From Impatiens glandulifera (lineage: Eukaryota; Streptophyta; Magnoliopsida; Ericales; Balsaminaceae), in the NCBI RefSeq assembly GCF_907164915.1, contig NC_061862.1, forward strand, positions 64,916,228 through 64,980,227: DNA of 64,000 nt, given 5' to 3'. A model generated the notes under the pieces. It was not told where the DNA came from, ran no database searches, and saw only the letters and a list, made by a program, of their open reading frames with translations. How positions within the stretch are numbered: the first letter of the stretch is position 1; the number at the start of each line of letters is the position of its first letter. Below are positions 36,000 to 49,199 of the stretch, in pieces. The translations under genes were made by a program, and so were the position numbers.

Positions 36000-37340
36000 A
36001 AATAAAAAAGTAATATTTCAGAAAAGATCTGAATTCGAACACACTGCCATTATGCGAAAAATTCAAGACAACTAAAAGAGGATTTTTCGGAAATCTCCAA
36101 AAACATTGTTTAAGTAGAGGTATGAGGAATTTTTGCATTACAATAATAGTGAAGGTCTCAGAATGCACATACCACATACCGGATGAAACTATTTAAATAA
36201 ATTCAAGAAACGATAATCTAGTTGGATCAATACGAAGGTGAAGTGTGTGGCTCAAAATGTCTGGTTACGAACTACTAATGAAGATCAAGGTAAAATTTAT
36301 TGTCTCAAATTTTGAGTAAAAATTTGAACATAAAGAGAAGAAAATATAATTTTTATAATTTATAGGTTCTTTGAAAGAGATTACAACTGTGTTAATGTCA
36401 TCAAAGAATGTATTGGATCGATTGACATGTAAAAATTATTGATTGTTATTTTTTCTATGAACTAATTAACTGTTACTTCTGATGGTAACTTCTACCAAGC
36501 CAATAATGATCCTCTAAATTTTTTATTTGATCATCATCTTCTACCTACTACTACCCATGTCTCATCTTATCATTCTGTCTATAATCTTTTGTCAATAAAC
36601 ATTTTTGAAGTTATTTCTTGACACTTATGCATTTGATAATCAGGGATCAAAATTCTTTAGAGGGTTTTAGCTCTACAACAACTGGCACCAAACGTTCTCA
36701 AGTTATTTGCTATATATCGAATGTTAATGGAACATTTGAAAACACAATTGAATGGTAAGCTTTCCATATGAAGGTTTCTGTATTCTCAATTTATTTTCTA
36801 TAAGGTAAAGTAGACCTAATTAACATCAACATGAATCATGGGCTAGACAATTCTTTATCAATAAAAGCAAAGAATTCATTAATGCATAGGTTGTGCTCCA
36901 TATTCTCTATAAAATCTAAAATTTGAAACTATTAATATATTTTCTTTTAGTTTTCATACTCTTAGCATACAAGCATAATGTGTCATGGTTCATCCAAACT
37001 ATAGTTCTATCTAGGTTTTATATTTTACAATTTCTATGCATTTTCATTATTCGCAAATTCATATTTAGTATGTTATTTGTCAGGTAATATTGATGGAGAT
37101 GTCAAAGCTAGATATCCTCACCTTGAGAGATTCCATAAATTGGAGGGATATTGGAATAACTCTCAAATTATTTAGAGAGTTAGACCTAAGGAAGCTAATG
37201 GTTGACCTGACAAATTTGTTCAACACAAAATAGATCATGGTAATCCAAATTCTTTGATTGTCTTTGGAGAGGCAATCTGGTGCTAATGGTTGGACTTCTG
37301 AATTTTAGCGGGTAGAGCAATTTACTGAAATTGAATAATG
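36000..37340 (+). pseudogene. Decayed multi-exon gene of unknown identity (U1 copy)
   Basis: Several short segments are conserved among all U copies, have normal base composition and are bounded by splice-like sites. These are gaagatcaag|gtaaa near 36292; an exon starting ggttctttgaaagag near 36365 that can read SLKEITTVLMSSKNVLDRL; a segment starting gggatcaaaattc near 36643; and one after |gtaatattgatggagatg near 37084 that can read LTLRDSINWRDIGITLKLF. Every copy has stops or shifts somewhere. I do not recognise the source gene. Confidence 0.5.
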
Positions 37341-37800
37341 TAAGCTTAACTTGGTTATGTGATGCTCTCTCTATATTTATAGAGTTTTAATTATTTTAAT
37401 TTTATAATTCTTTTGGAACATATTTCAAAAGCACTATAAATCTTAATGCGATAAACGTGTAAAATATATAGTGGAATGAACTAAACTGCTCTCTATTATT
37501 GCATTGATATGATTTTTTTATATTCAATAGACATTCTATTGAATGGTCGTAACTTGTTGTATATATTTAGTTCCTCTTTTTAATATACAACTATTGACAC
37601 CTTTATGTTTTATATATTAAACAGGATTAATCTCAAATCATTAAGGTGAATCAAATGAGAGACATAAATATATCGGATATTGCTGCCATGGGTAGAGACG
37701 CTTATTGGTCCATACATGTATAATAATTTATTTATCTTTTTATTGTGTTTATTAAATATAATTGTTTAATTAACACTATACAATATATTTTAATTGTAGG

Positions 37801-40800
37801 ATTCCTTCCTTGTATATCACCGTTTATGAGTTCAAGTATGTTATTTTCATCCTACTTAAATTTGTATTATCATATTTCTATTTTAGAGCATGATACTTTT
37901 ATTTTTAAAAGTCATTTTTTTTTATCCATTATAAATTTTAAAAATTATTAGAATTAAAATTTAAATAATCCATGTTTATTTGAAAATAAATAAACATATA
38001 TCATATACTATGTTTAACTTTGTAAATGTTAAAAATATTTAAAAATATTTTAAAATTTTATATTTTATATAAATTTAATTTTTTATTAAATTTAATTTTT
38101 TTATTAAATATATTTTTATTAAATTTAAATTTGTATTAAACTCATATGTTTTCTATTTAATTTGCATTTAACTTAATTTTATTAAATTTTAAATTTACAT
38201 TTAACATATTTCGTATTAAATTTTATTTTGTTTTATACTTATATATTTCTTAAGAATATTTTTTTTTTAAATATTCTTATTATATTTATACATAATTTTA
38301 TAATTTGAATTAAACTTATTTTTATCACTAATTCATAAAAAAAAACTTTTATATCTAGCATTAAATATATTTTTCTTTAAATTTAAATTTGTATTAAACT
38401 TATGAAAATTACATTTATTTAATTTAATCTAATATAATTTTGAATTAAACTTATTTTTTTTATTAAATTTAATTTTACATTAAACTTATTTAAAACATAT
38501 TTTGCATTCAATTTTATTTGGTTTTTTTAATTATATATTTATTTTATTAAAAATAATATTTATTTTAAAATTAATCTTATAATCGTTATAAATAATTTAA
38601 AATTTTGACTTAAATTTAAATTTATTATTAATTCATATATAAATTTTATATTTTACATTAAATATATTTAATTAAATTTATTTATGTATAAAACATATTA
38701 AAATTGCATTTTTTCTATAAATATAATATAATTTAAATTTATATTATGCTTTTTATAATTATATTTTTTTTTAATATTATATAATTTAAATTTAATATTT
38801 GTATTAAACTTATTAAAAATAAATTTTACATTTTATTTAATTTAGTTTTTTACTTATTTATTTCTTATACTAAGAATATTACTTTTTTTTTTAAATATCT
38901 TATAATGTTTATAATTAATTTTAAATTTTAAATTAAATCTTTTTTTTTTAAATATTTGATAATATTTATAAATAATTTTTAATTTTCAATAAAACTTATT
39001 TTAAATCATTAATTCAAAAAAACACTTTTATATTTTTATAAAATTAAATTTTCTTTCATTAAATTTATTAAAATTACATTTTTTTCTTTTTAATAAAATA
39101 TAATTTAAATTTAAATTAAATTAAATTTAAATTTAAATTTTTTATTAAATTGATTTTCATTAAATTTGAATTTGTAATAAAATTTATAAAAAACATATTT
39201 TGAATTATATTTTGTTTAGTTTTTTACTTATATAATTATTATATTATATAAGAATATTATTTATTTTTAAAATATTATTATAATATTTATAAATATTTTT
39301 TTTTTATTTTTAACGAAACTTATATTTATTATTAATTCATAAACAAATTTTTATATTTTGCATTATTATTAATCATATTAAAATTGCATTTTTTTCATTT
39401 ATTCTAATATAATTTAAATTTTGTATTAAACTTACTTTTATAAAATTTAAATTTAGATTAAGCTTATTAAAAATATATTTTGTATTAAATTATATTTAGA
39501 TTTTTACATATATATTTCTTATATTAAGAATATTATTTATTCTTAAATATTCTTATTATGTTTATATGAATTTGAACTTATATTTATCATTAATTCATAA
39601 ACAAATTTTTCTATTTTGCATTAAACTATATAAATATTGTATTATTTCTATTTATTCTAATATAATTTAAATTTTGCATGAAATCTATTTTCAATAAATT
39701 AAAATTGGTATTAAATCTATTCAAAACGTACTTTTGTATTAAAGTTTTTAGTTTTTTACTTATATATTTTTTATATTAAGAATATAAATTATTTTTCTAA
39801 ATATTATTTTAATGTTTATAAATAATTTAAAATTACTTATATTTATCACTAATTCTTAAACTAACTTGTATATTTTTGTATATTCTTATTAAATTTAAAT
39901 TTTGCATTAGTATTAAATAAAAAATCAATATTTGAGAAAAGATTAGAATTCGAACACACTGCTATTTTGTGCTTGATTATGCGAAAAATTCATGAGTACT
40001 AAAAGAAGATTTTTCGGAAATCTCTAAGAACATTGTCTAAGTAGTTGTATGAGGAATTTTTGCATTACAATAATAGTGAAGGTCTCAGAATGTACATACC
40101 ACGTACCGGGTGAAACTATTTAAATAAATTCAAGAAACGATAATCTAGTTGGATCAATACTAAGGTGAAGTGTGTGGCTCGAAATGTCTGGTTACGAACT
40201 ACTAATGTAGATCAATGTAAAATTTGTCGTCTAAAATTTTGAGTAAAAATTTAAACATAAAGAGAAGAAAATATAAGTTTTTTAATTTTCAGGGTTCTTT
40301 GAAAGAGATTATAGCTATGATAATGTCATCAAAGAATGTATTGGATCGATTGATAGGTAAAAATTATTGATTTATTATTTTTTCTATGAACTAATCAACC
40401 GTTACTTCTGATGGTAATTTCTACCAAGCCAATAATGATCCTCTAAATTTCTTATTTGATCATCATCTTCTACCTACTACTACCCATGTTTCATCTTATC
40501 ATTATGTCTATAATCTTTTGTCAATAAACATTTTTGAAGTTATTTCTTGACACTTATGCATTTGATAATAAGGGATAAAAATTCCTTAGAGAGTTTTAGC
40601 TCTACAACAACCGACACCAAACGTTCAAGTTATTGGCTATATATCGAATGTTAATGGACATTTGAAAACACAATTGAATGGTAAGCTTTCCATATGAAGG
40701 CTTCTGTATTCTCAATTTTTTTTCTATAAGGTAAAGTAGACTTAATTAAAATTTTAAATTTGTTTTCAAGTTTTTGATTTTGTTCGAATTTGATAATTTG

Positions 40801-43034
40801 TTTTGATACATTTCTCACAATATTGTTTTACACTTTTGAATATTAGTGTGATGAAAAAGTGAATTGTTTCTTTCTTATTGTGTTTCAGGACTGCCTTACT
40901 TCAAAGGGTTTTTAATAAATCTTATTCATCAATTTGCTATTAGTAGTGAGTTCATTTTCATTATTTGCCTCTTCTAGTTTTAGGCTTTGCACAAGGTGAC
41001 AAACAACACAGTATACGTGATCATAGAAACATGAATCATGGGCTAGACACTTCTTTATCAATAAAAGCAAAGAATTCATTAATGCACAGGTTGTGCTCCA
41101 TATTCTCTATGAAATCTAAATTTTGAAATTATTAATATATTTCTTTTTAGTTTCTACTTTTAGCATACAAGCATAATGTGTCATGTTCATCCAAACTATA
41201 GTTCTATCTAGGTTTTATATTTTACAATTTCTATGTATTTTCATTATTTGCAAATTTATATGTAGTATGTTACTTATAAGGTAATATTGATGGAGATGTC
41301 AAATCTAGATACTCTCACCTTGAGATATTCCATGAATTGGAGGGATATTGAAATAATTCTTAAATTATTTAGAGAGTTGGCCCTAAGGCAGAACCTGACA
41401 AATTTGTTCAACACAAAATAGATCATGGTAATCCAAATTCTTTGGTTGTCTTTGGAGAGGCAATCTGGTGTGTTAGGATCGGGGACGCCCTTGGAGGACC
41501 GGGGTGTTCCGGTTTCAGGAAGGGTGGCCTCTTACAACACACACAACACTTTGGTGATAGTCCGGTTAAAGACTATAACCGTTCTTAGCACTACACAAAC
41601 TGTCACAGACTCTTGAACCGAGTTCAAGGACGGAAATGTCTGTTTCAACCTGAAGCAACGTATGCGACTTAGATGATGTTTTAGAAGGAGTTTGTTTTAG
41701 AGATATGAGTGGACCGGTTTACGGAGTAAGATTGATTTTGGTTAGGTTAAGAGAGTAAGCAACAAAATGAATGAAATGACACGAGACAAGATTTTTTATG
41801 GATGTTCGGAGCAAACCCTCCTACGTCACCCCTTCTTCTCAGGTTATGAGAAGGATTTCCACTAACTTTCAAAGTTACAACAATTACAATGCCGGTCGAG
41901 CCCAACTCGCTACTCGCCGGTTACACCAACTCACTCTTGATGTAATACAATAACACAACACAAAAACACACAGAAAGCTTTCGGTTTATGACACACCGGT
42001 TTTGGATCGTAAGAGTTTATCTCTCTAAGATTTTTGTAACTTATCGCTTTTCTCAGATGTATGTTATTCGCATTTAATGAGGGCGCTTCATCTTCCTTTT
42101 ATAGTAGATGAGATCCCAACGGTCACATTCTTCTCTCACCATGGGATTGGTTGATCAGCATCACGCCGGTGCAGGAAGGTTACTTGCACGTTTCACATTC
42201 CTCAACACTTGGCAAGCATGCAAGGATTCCTCAAGAAAATGTGATGTTGCCGGTTTGCAGATTCGGACACGTGTCAGGCATGCACCTTCCGGTTGTCAAC
42301 ATCGGATCAGTAAATCATCATTGCTTTCCTCGCATGCTTCCGATCGGATCTGATCTTCTTTTATCTCATCGAGACACGTCTATTTCGTCATCATACGTCA
42401 TCTCTGCAGATTGAAGTGGCCGGTTTTTGTCTCTTACATAATATAGTCTGGCTGGAATGTAAACTTTGTCTTTGCTGGCCGGTCACTTGAGATAGTAAAA
42501 ACTGGTTCCTCTGATCTTGACTTGATCACTTGGAACTGATTTTCTTTGAAGTATTTCATCAACCAGTTCATGAGGCTCCAGCCGGTTCATACGATTTGAT
42601 CTGCACCTGCACATGAAAGTTAACAATTGTTTAGTTTTTCTAGCCGGTTCCAAAAATTAACTTTACTTAATTTTTCTTATCATGGTGCTAGTGGTTGGAC
42701 TTCTGGATTTGAGCGGGTAGAGCAATTTACTGAAGAAATTGAATGATGTAAGCTTAACTTGGTTATGTGATGCTCTCTATATATTTATAGAGTTTTAATT
42801 ATTTTAATTTTATAATTCTTTTGGAACTTGTTTCAAAAGCACTAGAAAATCTTAATGCGAAAAACGTGTAAAATATCTAGTGGAATGAACTAAACTGATC
42901 TCTGTATTATTGCATTGACGTGATTTTTTTATATTTACATTTTATTGAATGGTTGTAACTTGTTGTATATATTTAGTTCCTCTTTTTAATAAACAAATAT
43001 TGATAACTTTATGTTTTATATGTTAAATATGATT
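37801..43034 (+). repeat. Tandem unit U2 (interrupted by a solo LTR)
   Basis: Same order as U1: satellite 37935-39930, exon-like part about 39935-43000, with extra sequence (gttttcaagtttttgatttt...gtatacgtgatcatagaaac, near 40745-41035) that U1 lacks but U3-U5 have. A 1212-bp solo LTR sits at 41471. The unit ends abruptly at gattaatctcaaat (about 43034), joining to the tail of another satellite. Confidence 0.85.
41471..42682. mobile_element. Solo LTR with 5-bp target duplication
   Basis: Starts TGTTAGGATCGGGGACGCCC and ends CTTACTTAATTTTTCTTATCA: the TG...CA borders of an LTR. It is flanked by direct TGGTG at 41466-41470 and 42683-42687. The other U copies read ...atctggtgctagtggttgg without interruption (e.g. 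44740-44765), giving the empty site. Inside are segments typical of plant LTRs (ttcggagcaaaccctcctac, cttcatcttccttttatag). GC content is far above the host DNA. Overlapping frames at 42108-42414 are not genes. Orientation and superfamily are undetermined. Confidence 0.88.
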
Positions 43035-45290
43035 AATCTCAAATATTTTTTATATTAAGAATATAAATTATTTTTGTAAATATTATTTTAATGTATATAA
43101 ATAATTTTAAATTAAACTTATATTTATCACTAATTCATAAACTTGTATATTTTGTATATTCTTATTAAATTTAAATTTTGCATTAGTATTAAATAAAAAA
43201 CTAATATTTGAGAAAAGATCAGTATTCGAACACACTGTCATTTTGTGCTTGATTATCCGGAAAATTCAAGACAACTAAAAGAAGATTTTTCGGAGATCTC
43301 CAAGAACATTGTGTAAGTAGAGGTATGAGGAATTTTTGCATTACAATAATAATGAAGGTCTCAGAATGCATATAACACGTACCGGGTGAAAATATTTAAA
43401 TAAATTCAAGAAACGATAATCTAGTTGGATCAATACTAAGGTGAAGTGTGTGGCTCGGAATGTCTGGGTACGAACTACTAATGAAGATCAAGGTAAAATT
43501 TGTTTTCTAAAATTTTGAGTAAAAAATTGAAAATAAAGAGAAAAGAAAATATAATTTTTTTAATTTACAGGGTTCTTTGAAAGAGATTATAGTTGTGATA
43601 ATATCATCAAAGAATGTATTGGATCGATTGACAGGTAAAAATTATTGATTGATTATTTTTTTATGAACTAATCAACCGTTACTTCTGATGGTAACTTCTA
43701 CCAAGCCAATAATGATACTCTAAATTTCTTATTTGAATCGAAACTTGGTCATCATCTTCTACCTACTACTACCCATGTCTCATCTTGTCTTTTTGTCAAT
43801 AATCTTTTGTCAATAAACATTTCTGAAGTTATTTCTTGATATTTATGCATTTGATTATCAGGTATAAAAATTCCTTAGATGGTTTTAGCTTTACATATTA
43901 GAATAGAAGTTATTGGCTATATATTGAATGTTAATGGACATTTGAAAACACAATTGAATGGTAAACTCTTCATATGAAAGCTTCTGTATTCTCAAGTTAT
44001 TTTCTATAAAGTAAAGTAGACCTAATTAAAATTTTAAATTTGTTTTCAAGTTTTTGATTTTGTTCGAATTTGATAATTTGTTTTGATGCATTTCTCACAA
44101 TATTATTTTACATTTTTTAATATTAGTGTGTTAAAAAAGTGAATTATTTCTTTCTTATTGTGTTTCAAGACTGCCCTACTTCAAAGGGTTTTTAATAAAT
44201 CTTCTACATCAATTTGCTATTAGCAGTGAGTTCATTTTTATCATTTGCCTCTTCTAGTTTTAAGCTTGGGACAATGTGACAAACAACACAGTATACGTGA
44301 TCATAGGAACATTAATCATGGGCTAGACACTTCTTTATCAATAAAAGAAAAGAATTCATTAATGCACAGATTGCGCTACATATTCTCTAGGAAATCTAAA
44401 TTTTGAAACTATTAATACATTTTCTTTTAGTTTCTACTTTTAGCATACAAGCATAATGTGTCATGGTTCATCCAAACTATAGTTCTATCTAGGTTTTATA
44501 TTTTATAATTTCTATGCATTTTCATTATTTGCAAATTCACATGTAGTACTTATCAGGTAATATTGATGGAGATGTCAAAGCTAAATACCCTCACCTTGAG
44601 AGATTCCGTGAATTGGAGGGATATTGAAATAACTCTCAAATTATTTAGAGAGATGGCCCTAAGGCAGCTAATGGTTGACCTGACAAATTTGTTCAACAAA
44701 AAATAGATCATGGTAATCCAGATTCTTTGGTTGTCTTTGGAGAGGTAATCTGGTGCTAGTGGTTGGACTTCTGGTTTTGAGCGGGTAGAGCAATTTGCTG
44801 AAATTGAATAATATCAGCTTAACTTGGTTATGTGATGCTCTATCTATATTTGTAGAGTTTTAATTATTTTAATTTTATCATTCTTTTCTAACTTATTTTA
44901 AAAGCACTAGAAAATCTTAATGCGAAAAACGTGTAAAATATCTAGTGGAATGAACTAAACTGATCTCTCTATTATTGCATTTACATGATTTTTTTTATAC
45001 TCACATTCTATTTAATGGTTGTAACTTGTTGTATTTATTTAGTTCCTCTTTTTAATGTACAACTATTGACCTCTTTATGTTTTATATGTTAAACATGATT
45101 AATCTCAAATCATAAAGGTGAACCAAATGAGAGACGTAAATATATCGGATATTGCTGCAATGGAGTAGAGACGTTTATTAGTCATACATGTATAATAATT
45201 CTATTTATCTTTTTATTGTGTTTATTATATATAATTGTTTGATTAACACTATACAATATATTTTAATTACTATTATATATTTTAATTGCA
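43035..45290 (+). repeat. Tandem unit U3 (5' truncated)
   Basis: Only the last ~150 bp of the satellite are present (43035-43190), then the exon-like part (43200-44860) and A/T spacer. The exon ggttctttgaaagag is flanked by a good acceptor (aatttacag) and donor (gacaggtaaaa) near 43569-43637. Confidence 0.8.
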
Positions 45291-48200
45291 GGATTCCTTC
45301 ATTATATATTACCGAGTTTAAGTAAGTTATTTTCATTATACTTAAATTTATATTATCATAATTTTATTTTTGAGCATGATAGGTTTGTTTTTAAAAGTCT
45401 TTTTTTTTTTTTTATGTTTTATAGATTTTAAAAATTATTAGAATTTGAATTTAAATAATCCATGTTTATTTGAAAATAAATAAGCATATATCATATAATA
45501 ATTTTAACTTTGTAAATGTTAAAAATATTATTAAATTTATTAAAATATTATTTTATATATATATATAATTTTTTATTAAATTTAATTTTTTTATTAAATA
45601 TATTTTTATTAAATTTAAATTTGTATTCAACTCATATAAAAGGCATGTTTTCTATTTAATCTATATTTAACTTACATTTATTAAATTTTAAATTTACATT
45701 TAACATATTTTGTATTAAATTTTATTTCGTTTTATACTTATATATTTTTTAAGAATATTATTTATTTTTTAAATATTCTTATTATATTTATAAATAATTT
45801 TAAATTTTGAATTAAACTTATTTTTATCATTAATTCATAAAAAAAACTTTTATATCTTATTTAATTTAGTTTTTTTACTTATTTATTTCTTATATTAAGA
45901 ATATTACTTGTTTTTGAAATATCTTATAATGTTTATAAATTATTTTAATTTTTAAATTAAAGTTTTCTTTTAAATATTTTATAATGTTTATAAATAATTT
46001 TTAATTTTCAATTAAAGTTATTATAAATCATTAACTCATAAAAAAACTTTTATATTTTTATAAAATTAATTTTTCTTTCATTAAATTTATTAAAATTACA
46101 TTTTTTTTTCTATTTAAACAAATATAATTTAAATTTAAATTTTGTATTAAACTGATTTTCATTAAATTTGAATTTGTATTATATTTTAAAAAAAACATAT
46201 TTTCAATTATATTTTGTTTAGTTTTTCACTTATATTTTTATTATATTATATAAGAATATTTTTTATTTTTAAAATATTCTTATAATATTTATAAATAATT
46301 TTTAATTTTTAATTAAACTTATATTTATTATTAATTCATAAATAAATTTTTATATTTTGCATTATTATTAATTATATTAAAATTGCATTTTTTTCATTTA
46401 ATCTAATATAATTTAAATTTTGTATTAAACTTATATAAAATTCAAAATTAGATTAAGCTTATTAAAAATATATTTTGTATTAAATTTTATTTAAATTTTT
46501 ATATATATATTTCTTATATTAAGAATATTAGTTATTCTTAAATATTCCTATTATTTTATAAATAATTTTGAATCTAACCTATATTTATCATTAAATCATA
46601 AACAAAATTTTCTATTTTGCATTAAACTATATAAATATTGTACTATTTTTATTTATTCAATATAATTTAATTTTTACATCAAACATATTTTCTTTAAATT
46701 TAAATTTGTATTAAATCTATTCAAAACGTATTTTGTATTAAAGTTTGTAGCTTTTTACTTATATATTTTTTATATTAAGAATATAAATTATTTTTCTAAA
46801 TATTATTTTAATGTTTATAAATAATTTTAAATTACTTATATTTATCACTAATTCATAAACTAACTTGTATATTTTGTATATTCTTATTAAATTTATATTT
46901 TGCATTAGTATTAAATAAAAACTAATATTTGAGAAAAGATCAGAATTCGAACACACTTCCATTTTGTGCTTGATTATTCGAAAAATTCAAGACAACTAAA
47001 AGAAGATTTTTAGGAAATTTCCAATAACATTGGGTAAGTAGAGGTATAGGGAATTTTTGCATTACAATAATAGTGAAGGTCTCAAAATTCACATACCACG
47101 TACCGAGTGAAACTATTGAAATAAATTCCAGAAACGATAATTTTTTTTGAAGTTATTTTTTGACATTTATGCATTTGATTATCAGGATCAGAATTCTTTA
47201 TACGGTTTTAGCTCTACTGATTAGAATTGACTAGTAACCAACACTAAACATTCAAGTTATTGGCTATATATCGAATGTTAATGAACTTTTGAAAACACAA
47301 TTGAATGGTAAACTCTCCATATGAAGGTTTCTGCATTCGCTCAAGTTATTTTCTATAAGATAAAGTAGACCTAATTAAAATTTTAAATTTATTTTCAAGT
47401 TTCTGATTTTCTTTGAATTTGATAAATTGTTTTGATACATTTCTCACGATATTATTTTACACTTTCGAATATTAGTGTGATGAAAAAGTGTGTTTTTTCT
47501 TTCTTGTTGTGTTTCAGTACTGCACTCATTCAAAGTGTTTTTAGTAAATCTTCTACATCAATATCAATTTACTATTAGCAGTGTGTTCTTTTTCATCATT
47601 TGCCTCTTCAAGTTTTAGGCTTGGCACAAGGTGACAAACAACACAGTATACGTGATCATAGAAACATGAATCATGGGCTAGACACTTCTTTATCAATAAA
47701 AGCAAAGAATTAATTAATGCACATGTGCGCTCCATATTCTCTATGAAATCTAAATTTTGAAACTATTGATACATTTCCTTTTAGTTTCTAATTTTAGAAT
47801 ACAAGCATAATGTGTCATGGTACATCCAAACTATAGTTCTGTCTAGGTTTTATATTTTACAATTTTTATGAATTTTCATTATTTATAAATTCATAGGTAG
47901 TATATTACTTGTCAGGTAATATTGATGGAGATGTCAAAACAAGATACTCTCACCTTGAGAAATTCCGTGAATTGGAGGGATATTGAAATAACTCTCAAAT
48001 TATTTAGAGAGTTGTCCCTAAGGCAGCTAATGGTTAGGCTGACAAGACATAATCGATCCTGGTGATCCCAATTCTTTGGATGTCTTTGGAGAGGCAATAT
48101 GGTGCTAGTGGTTGGACTTCTGAATTTTTGCGGGTAGAACAATTTACTGAAATTGAATTATGTAAGTTTAACTTGGTTCCGTAATACTCTCTACATATTT

Positions 48201-49199
48201 ATAAAGTCTTAATACTTTTAATTTTATCATCCTTTTGGAACCTGTTTCGAAAGCATGATAAAAACTAATTGCAGAAAACTTGTAAAACATCTAGTGAATG
48301 AACTAAAATGATCTCTCTATTATTGCATTGACATGATTTTTTTTATACTCACGCTCTATTGAATGATTGTAACTTGATGTATTTATTTAGTTCCTTTCTT
48401 AATATATAACTATTGACACTTTTATGGTTTGTATGTTAAATATGATTAATCCAGATTATGAAGGTGAATCAAATGAGAGACGTAAATATATAGCTGCCAT
48501 GGAGCAGAACCGCTTGTTGGTCCATACATGTATAATAATTCTTTTTATCTTTTTAATGATTTATATATATATATATAATAGTTTGAATAATACTATACAA
48601 TATATTTTTAATTACAGGATATTATTAGAATTTTTCTTCATTAACTTCTGAATTTGAGCGGGTAAAAAAATTTACTAAAATTGAATGATGTAAGCTTAAC
48701 TTGGTTATGTGATTCTCTCTACATATTTACAAAGTTTTAATGATTTTAATTTTATCATCCTTTTAAAACCTTTTTCAAAATCAAGAGAAAAATAAATGCG
48801 GAAAACGTGTAAACATTTAGTGGAATGAATTAAAATTATCTCTCTATTATTCCATTGACATGATTTTTTTTATACTCACACTCTATTGAATAGTGTAACT
48901 TGATGTATTTATTTAGTTATTTTTTTAATATACAACTATTGACACTTTTATGGTTTGTATGTTAAATATAATTAATCTCATCATAAAGGCGAATCAAATG
49001 AGAGACATATATATAGGATATTGTCTAAAGGTGAATCAAATGAGAGACATATATATAGGATATTGTTGCCATGGAGCAGAACCGCTTGTTGGACTATAAA
49101 TGTATAATAATTCTTTTTTTATCTTTTTAATGTTTTTTCTATATATAATTGTTTGGATAACACTATACAATATATTTTTAATTGCAAGATGTTATTAGA
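45291..49199 (+). repeat. Tandem unit U4
   Basis: Starts ggattccttcattatatatt. The satellite (45425-46915) is shorter than in U1/U2. The exon-like part (46925-48190) lacks the SLKEI-type exon because of a deletion near 47140. The last part is duplicated: gtgaatcaaatgagagacat and its surroundings appear at 48464, 48990 and 49024. Confidence 0.8.

Larger units (their letters stand above)
33871..37800 (+). repeat. Tandem unit U1: A/T satellite plus decayed exon-like region
   Basis: Begins ccttcattataccgtttatt (with attagttcaagtaagttatt doubled at 33889-33962) and ends at the same motif of U2. The first half (33960-35990) is the A/T satellite, the second half (36000-37340) the exon-like segment, the rest A/T spacer. 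Not split by any later insertion, so U1 is the best reference copy. Confidence 0.85.

Noticed and set aside
36366..36430. PIF/Harbinger transposase motif (reading CIGSID in another frame)
   Set aside because: The short resemblance to CIGAIDGT is not followed by the rest of the motif, and the alternative frame reads better as an exon; too weak to call.
42108..42414. Two overlapping 81-87-codon frames
   Set aside because: Inside the solo LTR, overlapping each other in different frames, with no family motif; higher GC simply lowers stop frequency.
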